Shown here in pieces: positions 1-6,955 of a stretch of 32,111 nucleotides of DNA. Origin of the DNA: Streptomyces candidus. Lineage in GTDB: Bacteria > Actinomycetota > Actinomycetes > Streptomycetales > Streptomycetaceae. The notes under the pieces are model-generated. The model ran no database searches. It was not told where the DNA came from and worked only from the letters and a program-made list of their open reading frames with translations. The position numbers and the translations under genes were made by a program. How positions within the stretch are numbered: position 1 is the stretch's first letter; each line of letters opens with the position of its first letter. The stretch covers positions 1-32,111 of the forward strand of contig NZ_JACHEM010000032.1 in the NCBI RefSeq assembly GCF_014207445.1, written 5' to 3'.

Positions 1-128
<128 letters not shown>

Positions 129-134
129 GTGCGT

Positions 135-425
135 CTATCCCTGTTCGCCGAGGCGCGGCGCCCGTTGAGCCATGGGGCGCTCACGGTTGGGGTAGAGGGG
201 CGTCTTGTTCGCCATGTACGGGAATTCGTCAAGGAGACTGATGGCGCAGGGGCGGCGGTAGTCGTCCTGGGCCCACCGGATCGCGTCCCGGCGCGCCCAC
301 TCCCGGCGGAGGAGGTGCCCCTCCTCGGGTAGCCACACGATCCAGTCACCACGCCCATTCCGGCGCCGATACCAGAGGAGCGCGAGGACCAGGGCGACGA
401 CGGCCTCAACCCCGGCGAGGGGCAA
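135..425 (-). CDS. Small protein with N-terminal membrane segment
   Basis: A 96-residue ORF with a hydrophobic N-terminus (about residues 4-18) followed by an Arg- and Trp-rich soluble part (IVWLPEEGHLLRREWARRD). The only usable start is TTG at 425, which lies 20 bases inside the end of the upstream gene (406-681), so translation may be coupled. No family recognised. It is the last gene of this strand before the unresolved left end. The TTG start and absence of a clear ribosome binding site make it less certain than its neighbours. Confidence 0.5.
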   Translation of the reverse strand: MPLAGVEAVVALVLALLWYRRRNGRGDWIVWLPEEGHLLRREWARRDAIRWAQDDYRRPCAISLLDEFPYMANKTPLYPNRERPMAQRAPRLGEQG

Positions 426-681
426 CAGGACCAGGCGGCGCTCCGGGTTGGGCCCAGGCGAGGAGGAGGGCGATCACGGCGCCGGTTGCCCAGGCGGGCC
501 AATACGCGTACGGCCGGGGCGGGACGGTGCGGCGGTAGACCATGAGAGCCCCGCCGAGCATCCCGGCCGCAAGCCACACGGGCGCGGTGCTGCCGGTGCC
601 GGCGGCGAGCACTGCGCACGCCGCGGCGCCGCCGAGGAGGCCGCCCGCGGTCCTGCGGTCCTGGGTGAGGTCTCGTGTCAC
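406..681 (-). CDS. Small two-helix membrane protein
   Basis: A 91-residue protein. The GTG start at 681 was chosen because AAGGGAG lies 8 bases upstream; an ATG at 720 has no such site. After a polar start (VTRDLTQDRR) there are two hydrophobic stretches, about residues 12-44 and 57-73, separated by a proline-rich turn (RRTVPPRPYAYWP). This suggests an inner-membrane protein with two or three helices. It overlaps the next gene by 20 bases. A hairpin terminator at 732-765 separates it from the gene upstream. No family recognised. Confidence 0.6.
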   Translation of the reverse strand: MTRDLTQDRRTAGGLLGGAAACAVLAAGTGSTAPVWLAAGMLGGALMVYRRTVPPRPYAYWPAWATGAVIALLLAWAQPGAPPGPVAPRRG

Positions 682-731
682 GCGGTGTTCTCCCTTGGGT
701 GTCGCCGGTAAGGGTGTCATGCGGGTACGAC

Positions 732-765
732 GGAGCGCCCGACCCTCGACAGGGCCGGGCGCTCC
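732..765 (-). terminator. Hairpin terminator
   Basis: GGAGCGCCCG (732-741) pairs perfectly with CGGGCGCTCC (756-765). It lies just after the stop of the 783-983 gene and before the 406-681 gene, consistent with ending transcription on the minus strand. There is no strong U run, as is common in Streptomyces. Confidence 0.65.
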
Positions 766-782
766 TGGTGGTGCGGGTGGCG

Positions 783-983
783 CTACCTGCGCTTGCCGGT
801 CTTCATGAGCTCGCCCGACTCGCACAGGACGTCGGCGATCCAGAAGGCGTCAACCTTCACGGTCCACCGGCCTTCCGTGAGCGGGCCGGGCGGGACCTCG
901 TCGAGGATTACGCCGGTCTTCCCGGCCGCGCGGCCGTCGTCTGCACACGACACGATCTGTACCTCGTCACGGGCCTGGTACAT
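783..983 (-). CDS. Small hypothetical protein, 66 aa
   Basis: A soluble 66-residue protein (MYQARDEVQIVSCADDG...). The ATG at 983 was chosen because AAGGAG lies 8 bases upstream; the GTG at 992 would fall next to that site. It has two cysteines and a basic C-terminus (KTGKRR). The opening pattern suggests a small beta-rich domain, but no family is recognised. It is followed by a good hairpin terminator and preceded on the same strand by the RapZ-C-like gene, 48 bases away. Confidence 0.6.
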   Translation of the reverse strand: MYQARDEVQIVSCADDGRAAGKTGVILDEVPPGPLTEGRWTVKVDAFWIADVLCESGELMKTGKRR

Positions 984-1031
984 GCGGGGCACTCCTTGGG
1001 TGAGGCGGGTTGGCGGGTGAGGGTGGCTGGT

Positions 1032-1442
1032 CTATCGGGCGACGACCGGCCGGTGAATGTCCCGGTGCTCGACGTGGACGCGTAGCTCGTTGCCGTACCG
1101 CACGGCCAGGTGGTTGACCATGGCGGCCGAGCGGTGCCGGCCGCCCGCGCACCCGACGGCGACGCGGACCGTTCCGGCCGAGGGTCCGGAGCGGAAGGCG
1201 GCGACGGCGGCGAGGACGGCGAGGGCGAGCTCGGGGACACCCGCGGTGCCGAACACGGCGCGCGTGACGAGCTCGTGCTCGGCGGTGAGCTCGCGCAGCT
1301 CGGGGCTGACGTGGGGGTCACGGAAGTGGCGCCGCATGTCGATGACGAGGTCAGCCTCGGGGGCGTCGCCGTGCAGGTAGCCGAAGCTGACGAGCTCGAT
1401 CTCGGCCGGTTCAGCGTGCTGGGCCTCGGCGGTGGTGGTCAT
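1032..1442 (-). CDS. Stand-alone RapZ C-terminal-domain protein
   Basis: A 136-residue protein resembling the C-terminal half of RapZ/YvcJ, the RNase adaptor that in Escherichia coli binds small RNAs and RNase E. Visible family features: the early LVSFGYLHGDAPEADLVIDMR block, then FRDP, and the signature VAVGCAGGRHRSAAMVNHL (in RapZ: GCTGG(Q/R)HRS). The N-terminal P-loop kinase half is absent; the 136 residues form a complete single domain. The start at 1442 has GGGAGG about 10 bases upstream. RNA or nucleotide binding is an inference from the family. It precedes the 783-983 gene on the same strand. Confidence 0.8.
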   Translation of the reverse strand: MTTTAEAQHAEPAEIELVSFGYLHGDAPEADLVIDMRRHFRDPHVSPELRELTAEHELVTRAVFGTAGVPELALAVLAAVAAFRSGPSAGTVRVAVGCAGGRHRSAAMVNHLAVRYGNELRVHVEHRDIHRPVVAR

Positions 1443-1470
1443 GGTGGACGTTCCTCCCTGGGATACGAAC

Positions 1471-1497
1471 GGCCGGGGCAGGAGTCCCGCCCCGGCC
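1471..1497 (-). terminator. Hairpin terminator
   Basis: GGCCGGGGC (1471-1479) pairs with GCCCCGGCC (1489-1497). It sits just after the end of the 1512-2321 gene and before the RapZ-C-like gene. Confidence 0.6.
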
Positions 1498-1511
1498 GGG
1501 GTGTCGTGCGG

Positions 1512-2321
1512 TCAGAACTTCTTGACGCTGCCGTTACCGGCCGTGGCTCGAACGTCGAGGTCGTCACGGCCACGGACGCCGTAGAGCCTGACCGTGCCGT
1601 TGCCCGCCTTGATGTCGATGCGGCCGGTGGCCCTGGCGCCGACGGTGAAGTTGACCGAGCCGTTCCCGGCGCGGACGCGGGCGACGTTGCCGATGTGGTT
1701 GTCGACCTTGACCGAGCCGTTGCTCGCGTCCGCGTCGATCCACTCGGTGACGGTGCCGACCTTGATCGACCCGTTGCCCGCCTCGGCCTCGATGCGGCCG
1801 ACGGTCTCGGCCTTGATGCTGCCGTTGCTGGACCCGGCCCGGATGGCGGCGACGGTGCCGTACGTGTGAAGGCTGCCGTTCTCGCCGCTGTACTGGACAC
1901 CGGAACCGGCGGGCAGGGTGACATGTACCTCGACACCGCGCGTGAAGCCCTGCGCGCCGCCCTGTCCGTTGACCATGGTCACGTTGCCGCTGTACTGCAC
2001 GCCGTTGACGTAGGTCACACCGCCGCCGCCGAACGACTGGAAGGTGACGCCCCCGAAGTTCGCGCCGTTCTGCTTGACCTTGGGGACGACGACGACCAGG
2101 CGTTCGGCGTTCTGCTGGATGCGGGCGCCCCGGGCAGCGTCGGCGGCCGGGGAGTCCGGGCCGTCCTGGGTGAAGACGCGGACGGTGGCGACGGTCGCGG
2201 CGGGGTCGACGGTGACGGTAACCGTGCCGTCGGGGCAGGTGACGTCGGCGAGGACGGGGCCGGTGGCCGCGGCGGTGAACGTCTGCTCAGGGGCCATGTC
2301 GCGGGCGGCGATCTCGTTCAT
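1512..2321 (-). CDS. NGS-repeat beta-helix protein (DUF4097-like)
   Basis: A 269-residue protein. The ATG at 2321 follows GGAAGGAA with a 4-base gap. The second half holds seven repeats spaced about 20 residues, each marked by NGS or NGT (ENGS, SNGS, GNGS, SNGS, GNGS, GNGT, GNGS), with hydrophobic-polar alternation between them. This is the pattern of a right-handed beta-helix, as in the DUF4097 putative adhesin family. The middle is Gly/Asn-rich (FGGGGVTYVNG). There is no signal peptide or membrane anchor, so it is probably cytoplasmic unless exported by a non-classical route. Its promoter region (2354-2410) carries an ACTTGYAG array nearly identical to that of the 4206-5375 gene. Confidence 0.75.
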   Translation of the reverse strand: MNEIAARDMAPEQTFTAAATGPVLADVTCPDGTVTVTVDPAATVATVRVFTQDGPDSPAADAARGARIQQNAERLVVVVPKVKQNGANFGGVTFQSFGGGGVTYVNGVQYSGNVTMVNGQGGAQGFTRGVEVHVTLPAGSGVQYSGENGSLHTYGTVAAIRAGSSNGSIKAETVGRIEAEAGNGSIKVGTVTEWIDADASNGSVKVDNHIGNVARVRAGNGSVNFTVGARATGRIDIKAGNGTVRLYGVRGRDDLDVRATAGNGSVKKF

Positions 2322-2353
2322 GGGGTTCCTTCCCTCGGTGTGGTGCGGTGGGT

Positions 2354-2410
2354 CAACCATGGCATGACTTGTAGCTCAAGTACAAGTCCAACTGTGAGTT
2401 GACTTGAAAG
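2354..2410. promoter_or_regulatory. ACTTGYAG operator array, site A
   Basis: Contains ACTTGTAG (2367-2374), an inverted copy TACAAGT just after it, AACTGTGAGTTG and ACTTGAAAG, spaced about one helical turn apart. It lies directly upstream of the 1512-2321 gene. It is one of seven such arrays in the window and is closely similar to site B (5406-5462). Confidence 0.55.
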
Positions 2411-2431
2411 TGCGATTCGGTGTTCGGGGGG

Positions 2432-2457
2432 GCCGGGCGGCTGCGTCGCCGCCCGGC
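2432..2457 (-). terminator. Hairpin terminator
   Basis: GCCGGGCGGC (2432-2441) pairs with GCCGCCCGGC (2448-2457) across a 6-base loop. It is placed immediately after the stop of the 2474-2902 gene on the minus strand. Confidence 0.6.
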
Positions 2458-2473
2458 GGGCGAGCGGGCCGAG

Positions 2474-2902
2474 TCAGTCGCGGACGGCGAGGTACGCGGC
2501 GAATCCCTCGGCGAGGTGGTGTGTCGCCTGGTCAAGCAGGTAGGCGCCGCCGAGCGGGCCGCCGAGCTCGTAGAACGCGCCCTTACCGGTGGCCTCGGCC
2601 GTCTTGCGGACCGGCCAACGGCGATCAATCAGGTAATGCGTCACGCCGGACAGGGCGAGGGCGGCGGCCATGCTGCGGGGACGCAGGCCGAGGCCGAGGA
2701 CACGGTTCCCGAGGAGGAGCGCGGCGGCCTGCGTTGCGGTGTACGAGGCGACGTGTCCCGCGAGGGCCTTGTGTCCCTCGGCTCCGGGCTTGGCCTTGTG
2801 CTGCGCCTGGTGGTCGCTCTGTACCCAGTGGTCGGCGACGTCGGCGGCGATGCGGAGGAGGGCGTATGCGGCGGGGTAGGCGGTGGGGCGGTTCACGGAC
2901 AT
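2474..2902 (-). CDS. DUF3307-like membrane protein
   Basis: A 142-residue protein with GGAAGGAA six bases before the ATG. It contains AADVADHWVQSDHQAQHK near residue 20, GHVASYTATQAAALLLGN, then THYLIDRRWPV and LDQATHHLAEG. The His/Asp pattern (H-x4-SD-x2-Q, later THYLID and DQATHH) recalls the DUF3307 family, membrane proteins that often lie next to regulators. Hydrophobic stretches in the middle fit membrane insertion. The biochemical role of the family is not known. Family assignment is by eye and moderate. Confidence 0.6.
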   Translation of the reverse strand: MSVNRPTAYPAAYALLRIAADVADHWVQSDHQAQHKAKPGAEGHKALAGHVASYTATQAAALLLGNRVLGLGLRPRSMAAALALSGVTHYLIDRRWPVRKTAEATGKGAFYELGGPLGGAYLLDQATHHLAEGFAAYLAVRD

Positions 2903-2962
2903 GTGGGGTTCCTTCCGGTGAGTCCGGGGCCTGGGCGGCGGGCCGGGTGGCGAGTGTCGGTG

Positions 2963-3376
2963 CTACTTCCGGCGGTCGCGGTCGCAGTCGTGGGCCTTCG
3001 GGTCCGCGAGGTGGGCCTCGAACGCGGCGGCTTCGTAGGGGGTCCACCGGCGGGCGTAAATCGCCCGGCCGCAGTCCTCGCAGGACCAGGAGCGCGGGCC
3101 GTTCAGCCGTCCGTACGCGAGGCGTTGCGCGCGTTCGGTGAGATCGGTCACCGTGCCGTCGGCGGCGGACAGGGCGGCGATTCCGGCGAGGACGATGTAC
3201 GCGACGCGGGTGAATCCGCGGACGTCATGGGCGAGTTGCTGCTCGATGAACCATGCGGCGGCGAGAGCGGCGGCGGACGGAACGAGCACCTGCACGGCGC
3301 CAAGGCCGACGAGGCGCAGCCGGGCCGAGTTGGCCGTAATGGTGTGGACGACGTTGTTTCGGGTGGACGTGTTCAT
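2963..3376 (-). CDS. Membrane protein with C-terminal Cys/His motif
   Basis: A 137-residue protein with AAGGAG five bases before the ATG. There are two hydrophobic helices (about residues 22-45 and 57-74), then a cytoplasmic-looking tail with WSCEDCGRAIY (C-x2-C) and a later H-x-C (AHDCDRD), which could bind a metal as a small zinc ribbon. It overlaps the end of the upstream 3373-4008 gene by 4 bases (ATGA), so the two are translationally coupled. No named family recognised. Confidence 0.6.
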   Translation of the reverse strand: MNTSTRNNVVHTITANSARLRLVGLGAVQVLVPSAAALAAAWFIEQQLAHDVRGFTRVAYIVLAGIAALSAADGTVTDLTERAQRLAYGRLNGPRSWSCEDCGRAIYARRWTPYEAAAFEAHLADPKAHDCDRDRRK

Positions 3377-4008
3377 TTCGGCTCCTTCTTGGTCAGCTCA
3401 ACGGCGTCGAGGCGATACAGGCGCACAACGCCCGTCAGGGCCTCCCACAGGACGTCGTCACGGCCCCAGACGGGGTCGATGATCGTGAACTGCCAGGCTG
3501 AGAGGACCGTGCCGAGGGCGGGGGCGCTGATGAGGTCTGCCGGCCAGAGGGTGAGTAGGTCGCGGGCCGCCATGAAGCGGCCGAAGAAGGTGTAGGAGCG
3601 CCCGCGGCTGAAGGTGACGGGAATGCCCTCCGCGTGCTCGCGGGGCGTCGTGTCGTGCTGGACGACGAGGAGTCCGGCCGACTCGGCAGCGGCCACCAGG
3701 CGGTCACGTAGTTGCCGGTCGCCGACCAAACCGGAGACGGCGGCGCGCTGTTCCCACCACTGGCCATCCACGCCGACGCGGCTCTCGCCGGGCTGGGAAC
3801 AGTCGGTGACGTAGCCGAGGCGGTTTACGGCGGTCAGCACCGGCAGGAGGTGCCGGGTCTCCTCGTCGGGGCCGTAGCGAGGCTGGTAGCCGGGCTGACT
3901 GGCGATGTCGCCGACCAGCCAGGACGCCACCAGAGCTCCGAGGTCGTGCAGGGTCTCGGCCGAACGCCAACGCGCCCGGTCCGCGCGACTCATCCAAGGG
4001 AGCTTCAT
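3373..4008 (-). CDS. DUF6919-like protein
   Basis: A 211-residue soluble protein. The N-terminal block RWRSAETLHDLGALVASWLVG, then IASQPGYQPRYGPDEET, LTAVNRLGYVTDCSQPG and WWEQRAAVSGLV, matches what I recall of DUF6919, a family of unknown function common in Streptomyces and their plasmids. The C-terminus has a FTIIDPVWGRDDVLW segment. Its stop overlaps the start of the next gene by 4 bases. GGGG lies close upstream of the ATG at 4008. Confidence 0.7.
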   Translation of the reverse strand: MKLPWMSRADRARWRSAETLHDLGALVASWLVGDIASQPGYQPRYGPDEETRHLLPVLTAVNRLGYVTDCSQPGESRVGVDGQWWEQRAAVSGLVGDRQLRDRLVAAAESAGLLVVQHDTTPREHAEGIPVTFSRGRSYTFFGRFMAARDLLTLWPADLISAPALGTVLSAWQFTIIDPVWGRDDVLWEALTGVVRLYRLDAVELTKKEPK

Positions 4009-4049
4009 CGGGCGTCCCCCACGATCATGTTGCCGTGGCCGTTGAGCAT
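4005..4049 (-). CDS. Possible 14-codon leader peptide
   Basis: A short ORF (MLNGHGNMIVGDAR) whose stop codon overlaps the start codon of the DUF6919-like gene (ATGA). It may be a coupled leader peptide. It has no convincing ribosome binding site, so this is only a suggestion. Confidence 0.25.
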   Translation of the reverse strand: MLNGHGNMIVGDAR

Positions 4050-4169
4050 GTGATCCACGTTCGTCGGCGGGTTCAGGGCTTGGTGACTTGCCACTGGGTC
4101 ACTCCTGTTCGGCGAGGGGTGCGTATGGGATCGGGCGGTGCGCCGCTGTAGTCGGCGCCGGTGGTCCGG

Positions 4170-4195
4170 GCCGGGGCCCCGAGCGGGGCCCCGGC
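4170..4195 (-). terminator. Strong hairpin terminator
   Basis: GCCGGGGCCCC (4170-4180) pairs perfectly with GGGGCCCCGGC (4185-4195) around a GAGC loop. It follows the stop of the 4206-5375 gene. The rest of the 4050-4205 gap shows no convincing gene. Confidence 0.7.
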
Positions 4196-4205
4196 TGTGG
4201 TGCGG

Positions 4206-5375
4206 TCAGGAGGACTCGGCGAGGTCCGAGGTCCACAGCGGGCGGGAGGCGAGGCCACCGTCACGGCGGGCGGCGGCGTGGACGGCCGGGATCTTGCGGG
4301 CCTCGGCGAGGGCTTCCTCGCGGGTGCGGCCGGGGACGTGGGCGAGGGTCTCCCCCGCCTTGTCGGTGATGAGCCACTGGTCTTCGATCAGCTCGCCCAT
4401 GTCGGGGAGTTCGGGGAGCGGGCCGAGCTCGGCGGCGGGGATGGAGCCGGACGGGCCGCCGACGAGATCGACGTCGGCCGCGGGCTTGCGGGGTCCGCGC
4501 CTGTAGACCGACCGCACGATGCCGACGGCGGTCGTCCCGGTGGTGGGGTGGGTCCAGACGACGCACTGTCCGGGCCGCATGTGCTCGCCGTACTCGGCGG
4601 CGATCTCGTCCTCGGCCATGCGCAGCGCGGCGGCGAGGCGGGCCTCGTAGGCGGCCTGTTGGTCGGCGCACTCCTGGTCGACGGCGGCCTCGGCGGCGAC
4701 GACGGCGGCCGGGACGCAGTGTTCGGCCGGTTCGGCGCAGTCCTCGCAGTGCGGGGCCTCGGCGCCCCAGGGGCGAAGGCCGTGACCGGTGGCGGGCCAG
4801 GGGCGGACGCCGTGGCGGGCAAGGAGGTCGAGGAGCTCGGCGGCGCCGCGGCTGCGGGCGGTGCGGGTGTTGGGGTGCGCCTCGGACTGCTCGGCGAGGA
4901 ACGCCACGAGTGCGGCGACGTCGGCGAGGTGGCCGAGGAGCCAACGCGGGGCGGTGGGCCGTCCGCTGGTGACGTGCTGCCACACCTGCCGGTACGGGGC
5001 GCTGTCGGCGTCGGCGTGAGTCTCGGCGAGTTCGGCCTCGTACGCCGCACGGAAGCGCCTGGGGAGAGGGAGGAGGACCTCGTCCTCGGCGGCGGCCGGG
5101 GCCTTCTGGGCGGCCGGGGCTTCGACGCCGAGGGCCTCGTACCCGGCCGGGGTGAGGGTCCAGACGGTGATGTCGTACTCGACGCGCTCGGTGCCTACGG
5201 CGCGGGTGTTCGTGCCGATCTTGACGGCCTCGACCAGGCCGAGCGAGTGCAGCCGGTTCTCAGTGTTGCCGTGGATCTTGAGGAAACCGGTCTCGCCGCG
5301 CAGCCACGCTACGACCCCGCGGGGGTTGTCGAGGATCAGGCGGAGGGCCTTGGTCTGGGCGTCGGTGAGCTTCAA
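4206..5375 (-). CDS. Winged-helix protein with Cys-rich middle
   Basis: A 389-residue protein. The TTG start at 5375 (KLTDAQTKALRLIL) was chosen because AAGGAG lies 8 bases upstream. A longer reading back to 5501 would run through the operator array. Residues ~1-85 look like a winged helix: TDAQTKALRLI, a central TENRLHSLGLVEAV helix, and a beta-wing ending YDITVWTLTPAGYEAL. The middle contains CEDCAEPAEHC. The C-terminal region has a QCVVWTHP...GIVRSVYRRG segment like a small beta-barrel. DNA binding is inferred, the target unknown. Its promoter resembles that of the 1512-2321 gene. Confidence 0.6.
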   Translation of the reverse strand: MKLTDAQTKALRLILDNPRGVVAWLRGETGFLKIHGNTENRLHSLGLVEAVKIGTNTRAVGTERVEYDITVWTLTPAGYEALGVEAPAAQKAPAAAEDEVLLPLPRRFRAAYEAELAETHADADSAPYRQVWQHVTSGRPTAPRWLLGHLADVAALVAFLAEQSEAHPNTRTARSRGAAELLDLLARHGVRPWPATGHGLRPWGAEAPHCEDCAEPAEHCVPAAVVAAEAAVDQECADQQAAYEARLAAALRMAEDEIAAEYGEHMRPGQCVVWTHPTTGTTAVGIVRSVYRRGPRKPAADVDLVGGPSGSIPAAELGPLPELPDMGELIEDQWLITDKAGETLAHVPGRTREEALAEARKIPAVHAAARRDGGLASRPLWTSDLAESS

Positions 5376-5405
5376 GGGTTTGTCTCCTTCGGTGTGGTGG
5401 AGGCT

Positions 5406-5462
5406 CAACCATGACACAACTTGCAGCATAACTACAAGTACAACTGTGAGTTGGCTTGAAAC
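5406..5462. promoter_or_regulatory. ACTTGYAG operator array, site B
   Basis: ACTTGCAG (5419-5426), an inverted CTACAAGT (5432-5439), AACTGTGAGTTG and GCTTGAAAC. It lies upstream of the TTG start at 5375. With flanking TCAACCATG it aligns almost base for base with site A, so the two promoters are probably duplicates. Confidence 0.55.
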
Positions 5463-5561
5463 TGTCGCCTTCTTCGATCCCGGCCTCGGCCCAACGCACA
5501 CCCCGATATGACGGCGCCCCCCGGGGGTTCACCCGGCCCCCCGGGGCTCGCGATTCCTGCG

Positions 5562-6197
5562 TCAGTCCTCGTCGCCGTCGCGCATCTTGCGTTGGTGCCG
5601 GCGCTCGCTGTAGGCCCCGGCCTCGCGGATGCCGTCGCGGGTGGCGCCGATGCCCTCGCGGCCGACACTCGCCGCGGACTCGACGGCCGAGGCCCCGGCG
5701 GTGGCCACCTGTCCGGCGGCAGCGGCCGTCTGACCGACGGCGCCCGCCACGGCGGCGACGGCGCCGAACGCCGCTGCCATGGCCCCGCCGGTCGCCCGTC
5801 CGGCCGGTTTGGCGGGCCCGGCCGGGGCGGTCTTGCCGGATTTCGCGGCGGCAGCTGCGGCGGCGCGGGCGGCCTTGGACTGTGCGGCGCCCTGACCCTT
5901 GGCGACGAGGACGCCCTCGATGGTTCCGGCCTTGAGGACTAGGCGAAACGGCTTGCCCTCCTCGGCCTGCGAGAGCGTGTGGAGCTGTGCGGTGGTCAGG
6001 TTCTCGACCTGAAAGAAGCACTGCGCCCGGCTGCGGCGCTTGCCCGAGGCGTCGGCGTGCATCTCGCCGCACGTCGCGTTGATGACGCCGCCCGAGGGGA
6101 TGAGCGTCAGCTCGCGCGGGACGTTGCCCGCTCCCCGGCTCGGGCACCGGACGAGGGCGCCCCCGACGGTGAGTTTTCGGATCTTGAGCGCGGTCAT
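5562..6197 (-). CDS. Hypothetical protein with Ala-rich C-terminus
   Basis: A 211-residue protein with AGGAGC 7 bases before the ATG. Residues ~1-100 form a compact, probably beta-rich domain with three cysteines (VRCPS, INATCGEMH, AQCFFQVE). Residues ~100-180 are dominated by Ala, Gly and Lys, including a weakly hydrophobic AFGAVAAVAGAVGQ stretch. The end is charged (RRHQRKMRDGDED). It is the last gene of the transfer/spread set, 11 bases after the gene upstream, so a role in plasmid spread is possible from context only. Confidence 0.55.
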   Translation of the reverse strand: MTALKIRKLTVGGALVRCPSRGAGNVPRELTLIPSGGVINATCGEMHADASGKRRSRAQCFFQVENLTTAQLHTLSQAEEGKPFRLVLKAGTIEGVLVAKGQGAAQSKAARAAAAAAAKSGKTAPAGPAKPAGRATGGAMAAAFGAVAAVAGAVGQTAAAAGQVATAGASAVESAASVGREGIGATRDGIREAGAYSERRHQRKMRDGDED

Positions 6198-6208
6198 GTG
6201 CAGGGCTC

Positions 6209-6736
6209 CTATCGGTTGGTGATCGTGGCGGTTGCGGTGGCCTTGGCGCGGCCGAACAGTCCGGCCGTGGCGGTAGCCGTGGCGGTAGCGGTCTGCTTCC
6301 TCCCGCTCTGTCCACGCTTGGCGACGGCGGCCACCAGGGCGACGACGCACGCGAGGACGACGGCGATTTTGGCGAGGAGGACCAGGGCGGCGGCGAGGGT
6401 GGCGGCGGCCTCGGCGAAGAACTTGAGGGCGTAGGCGGCCAGGGCGAACGAGGCGGACGCCGAGACGAGGAGGAGCGCCGTCGTCTTGGCCCACGCGGGG
6501 ACGGCGGTCGGGACGGGGGGCGCGGGCGCGGTGCCGGCGGGCGCGGAAAGGTCGGCGTACTGGTAGATCGTGCGGCCGTCGAGGGTGCGGACCTCAACCA
6601 CGGTCGGGATGGCCTCGGGAGCGACGGTCCGGCGGATTTCGGCGGGGTGACCCTGGATTGGCTCGGGGCGGTAGAGGGTGACGGCCTCGGCGCGCGTGTG
6701 AGTGGCCTCGGCGTAGTCGCGGGCGGTGTTTTCCAT
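6209..6736 (-). CDS. Spread-type membrane protein
   Basis: A 175-residue protein. Residues ~1-80 are soluble, with a small beta-domain (EAIPTVVEVRTLDGRTIYQY). Residues ~82-140 contain two or three membrane helices (AKTTALLLVSASASFALAAYALKFF, then TLAAALVLLAKIAVVLACVVALVAAVA). The tail is an odd run of alternating Thr and Ala, ending KATATATITNR. GAGGAG lies about 11 bases before the ATG. It follows the translocase gene on the same strand across a 220-base repeat-rich gap. The layout fits small Spd proteins of Streptomyces plasmids, but sequence alone does not prove it. Confidence 0.55.
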   Translation of the reverse strand: MENTARDYAEATHTRAEAVTLYRPEPIQGHPAEIRRTVAPEAIPTVVEVRTLDGRTIYQYADLSAPAGTAPAPPVPTAVPAWAKTTALLLVSASASFALAAYALKFFAEAAATLAAALVLLAKIAVVLACVVALVAAVAKRGQSGRKQTATATATATAGLFGRAKATATATITNR

Positions 6737-6784
6737 GATCGGCTGCGCTCCTCGGCATGATCGCTTTGCGTGGGTTTGTGAAGT

Positions 6785-6945
6785 CAGTACGGGCCGGATC
6801 GGATCGGGTTATCGCAGGTCAGAGGTCCGTACGGGGCCGGTACGCGGGCCGGGGGGACGGTTCGGCGTACCGGCCCGGGTGGGGTCCGTACGTACGGCGT
6901 ACCGGGCGCTGACCTGCGGCGTTCCGATCCGTACGGACCCCGTCC
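6785..6945. other. Repeat-rich gap after traB; candidate transfer locus
   Basis: No gene. It holds GGTCCGTACG twice (6825, 6883) and once inverted (6930-6939), an 11-bp inverted repeat GGGCCGGTACG/CGTACCGGCCC (6834-6844, 6866-6876), and a 10-bp inverted pair CGCAGGTCAG/CTGACCTGCG (6813-6822, 6909-6918). In Streptomyces plasmids the site clt, bound by TraB through 8-bp repeats, often lies beside traB. Position and repeats fit that, but assignment is inference. Confidence 0.4.
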
Positions 6946-6955
6946 CGAGGGCATA

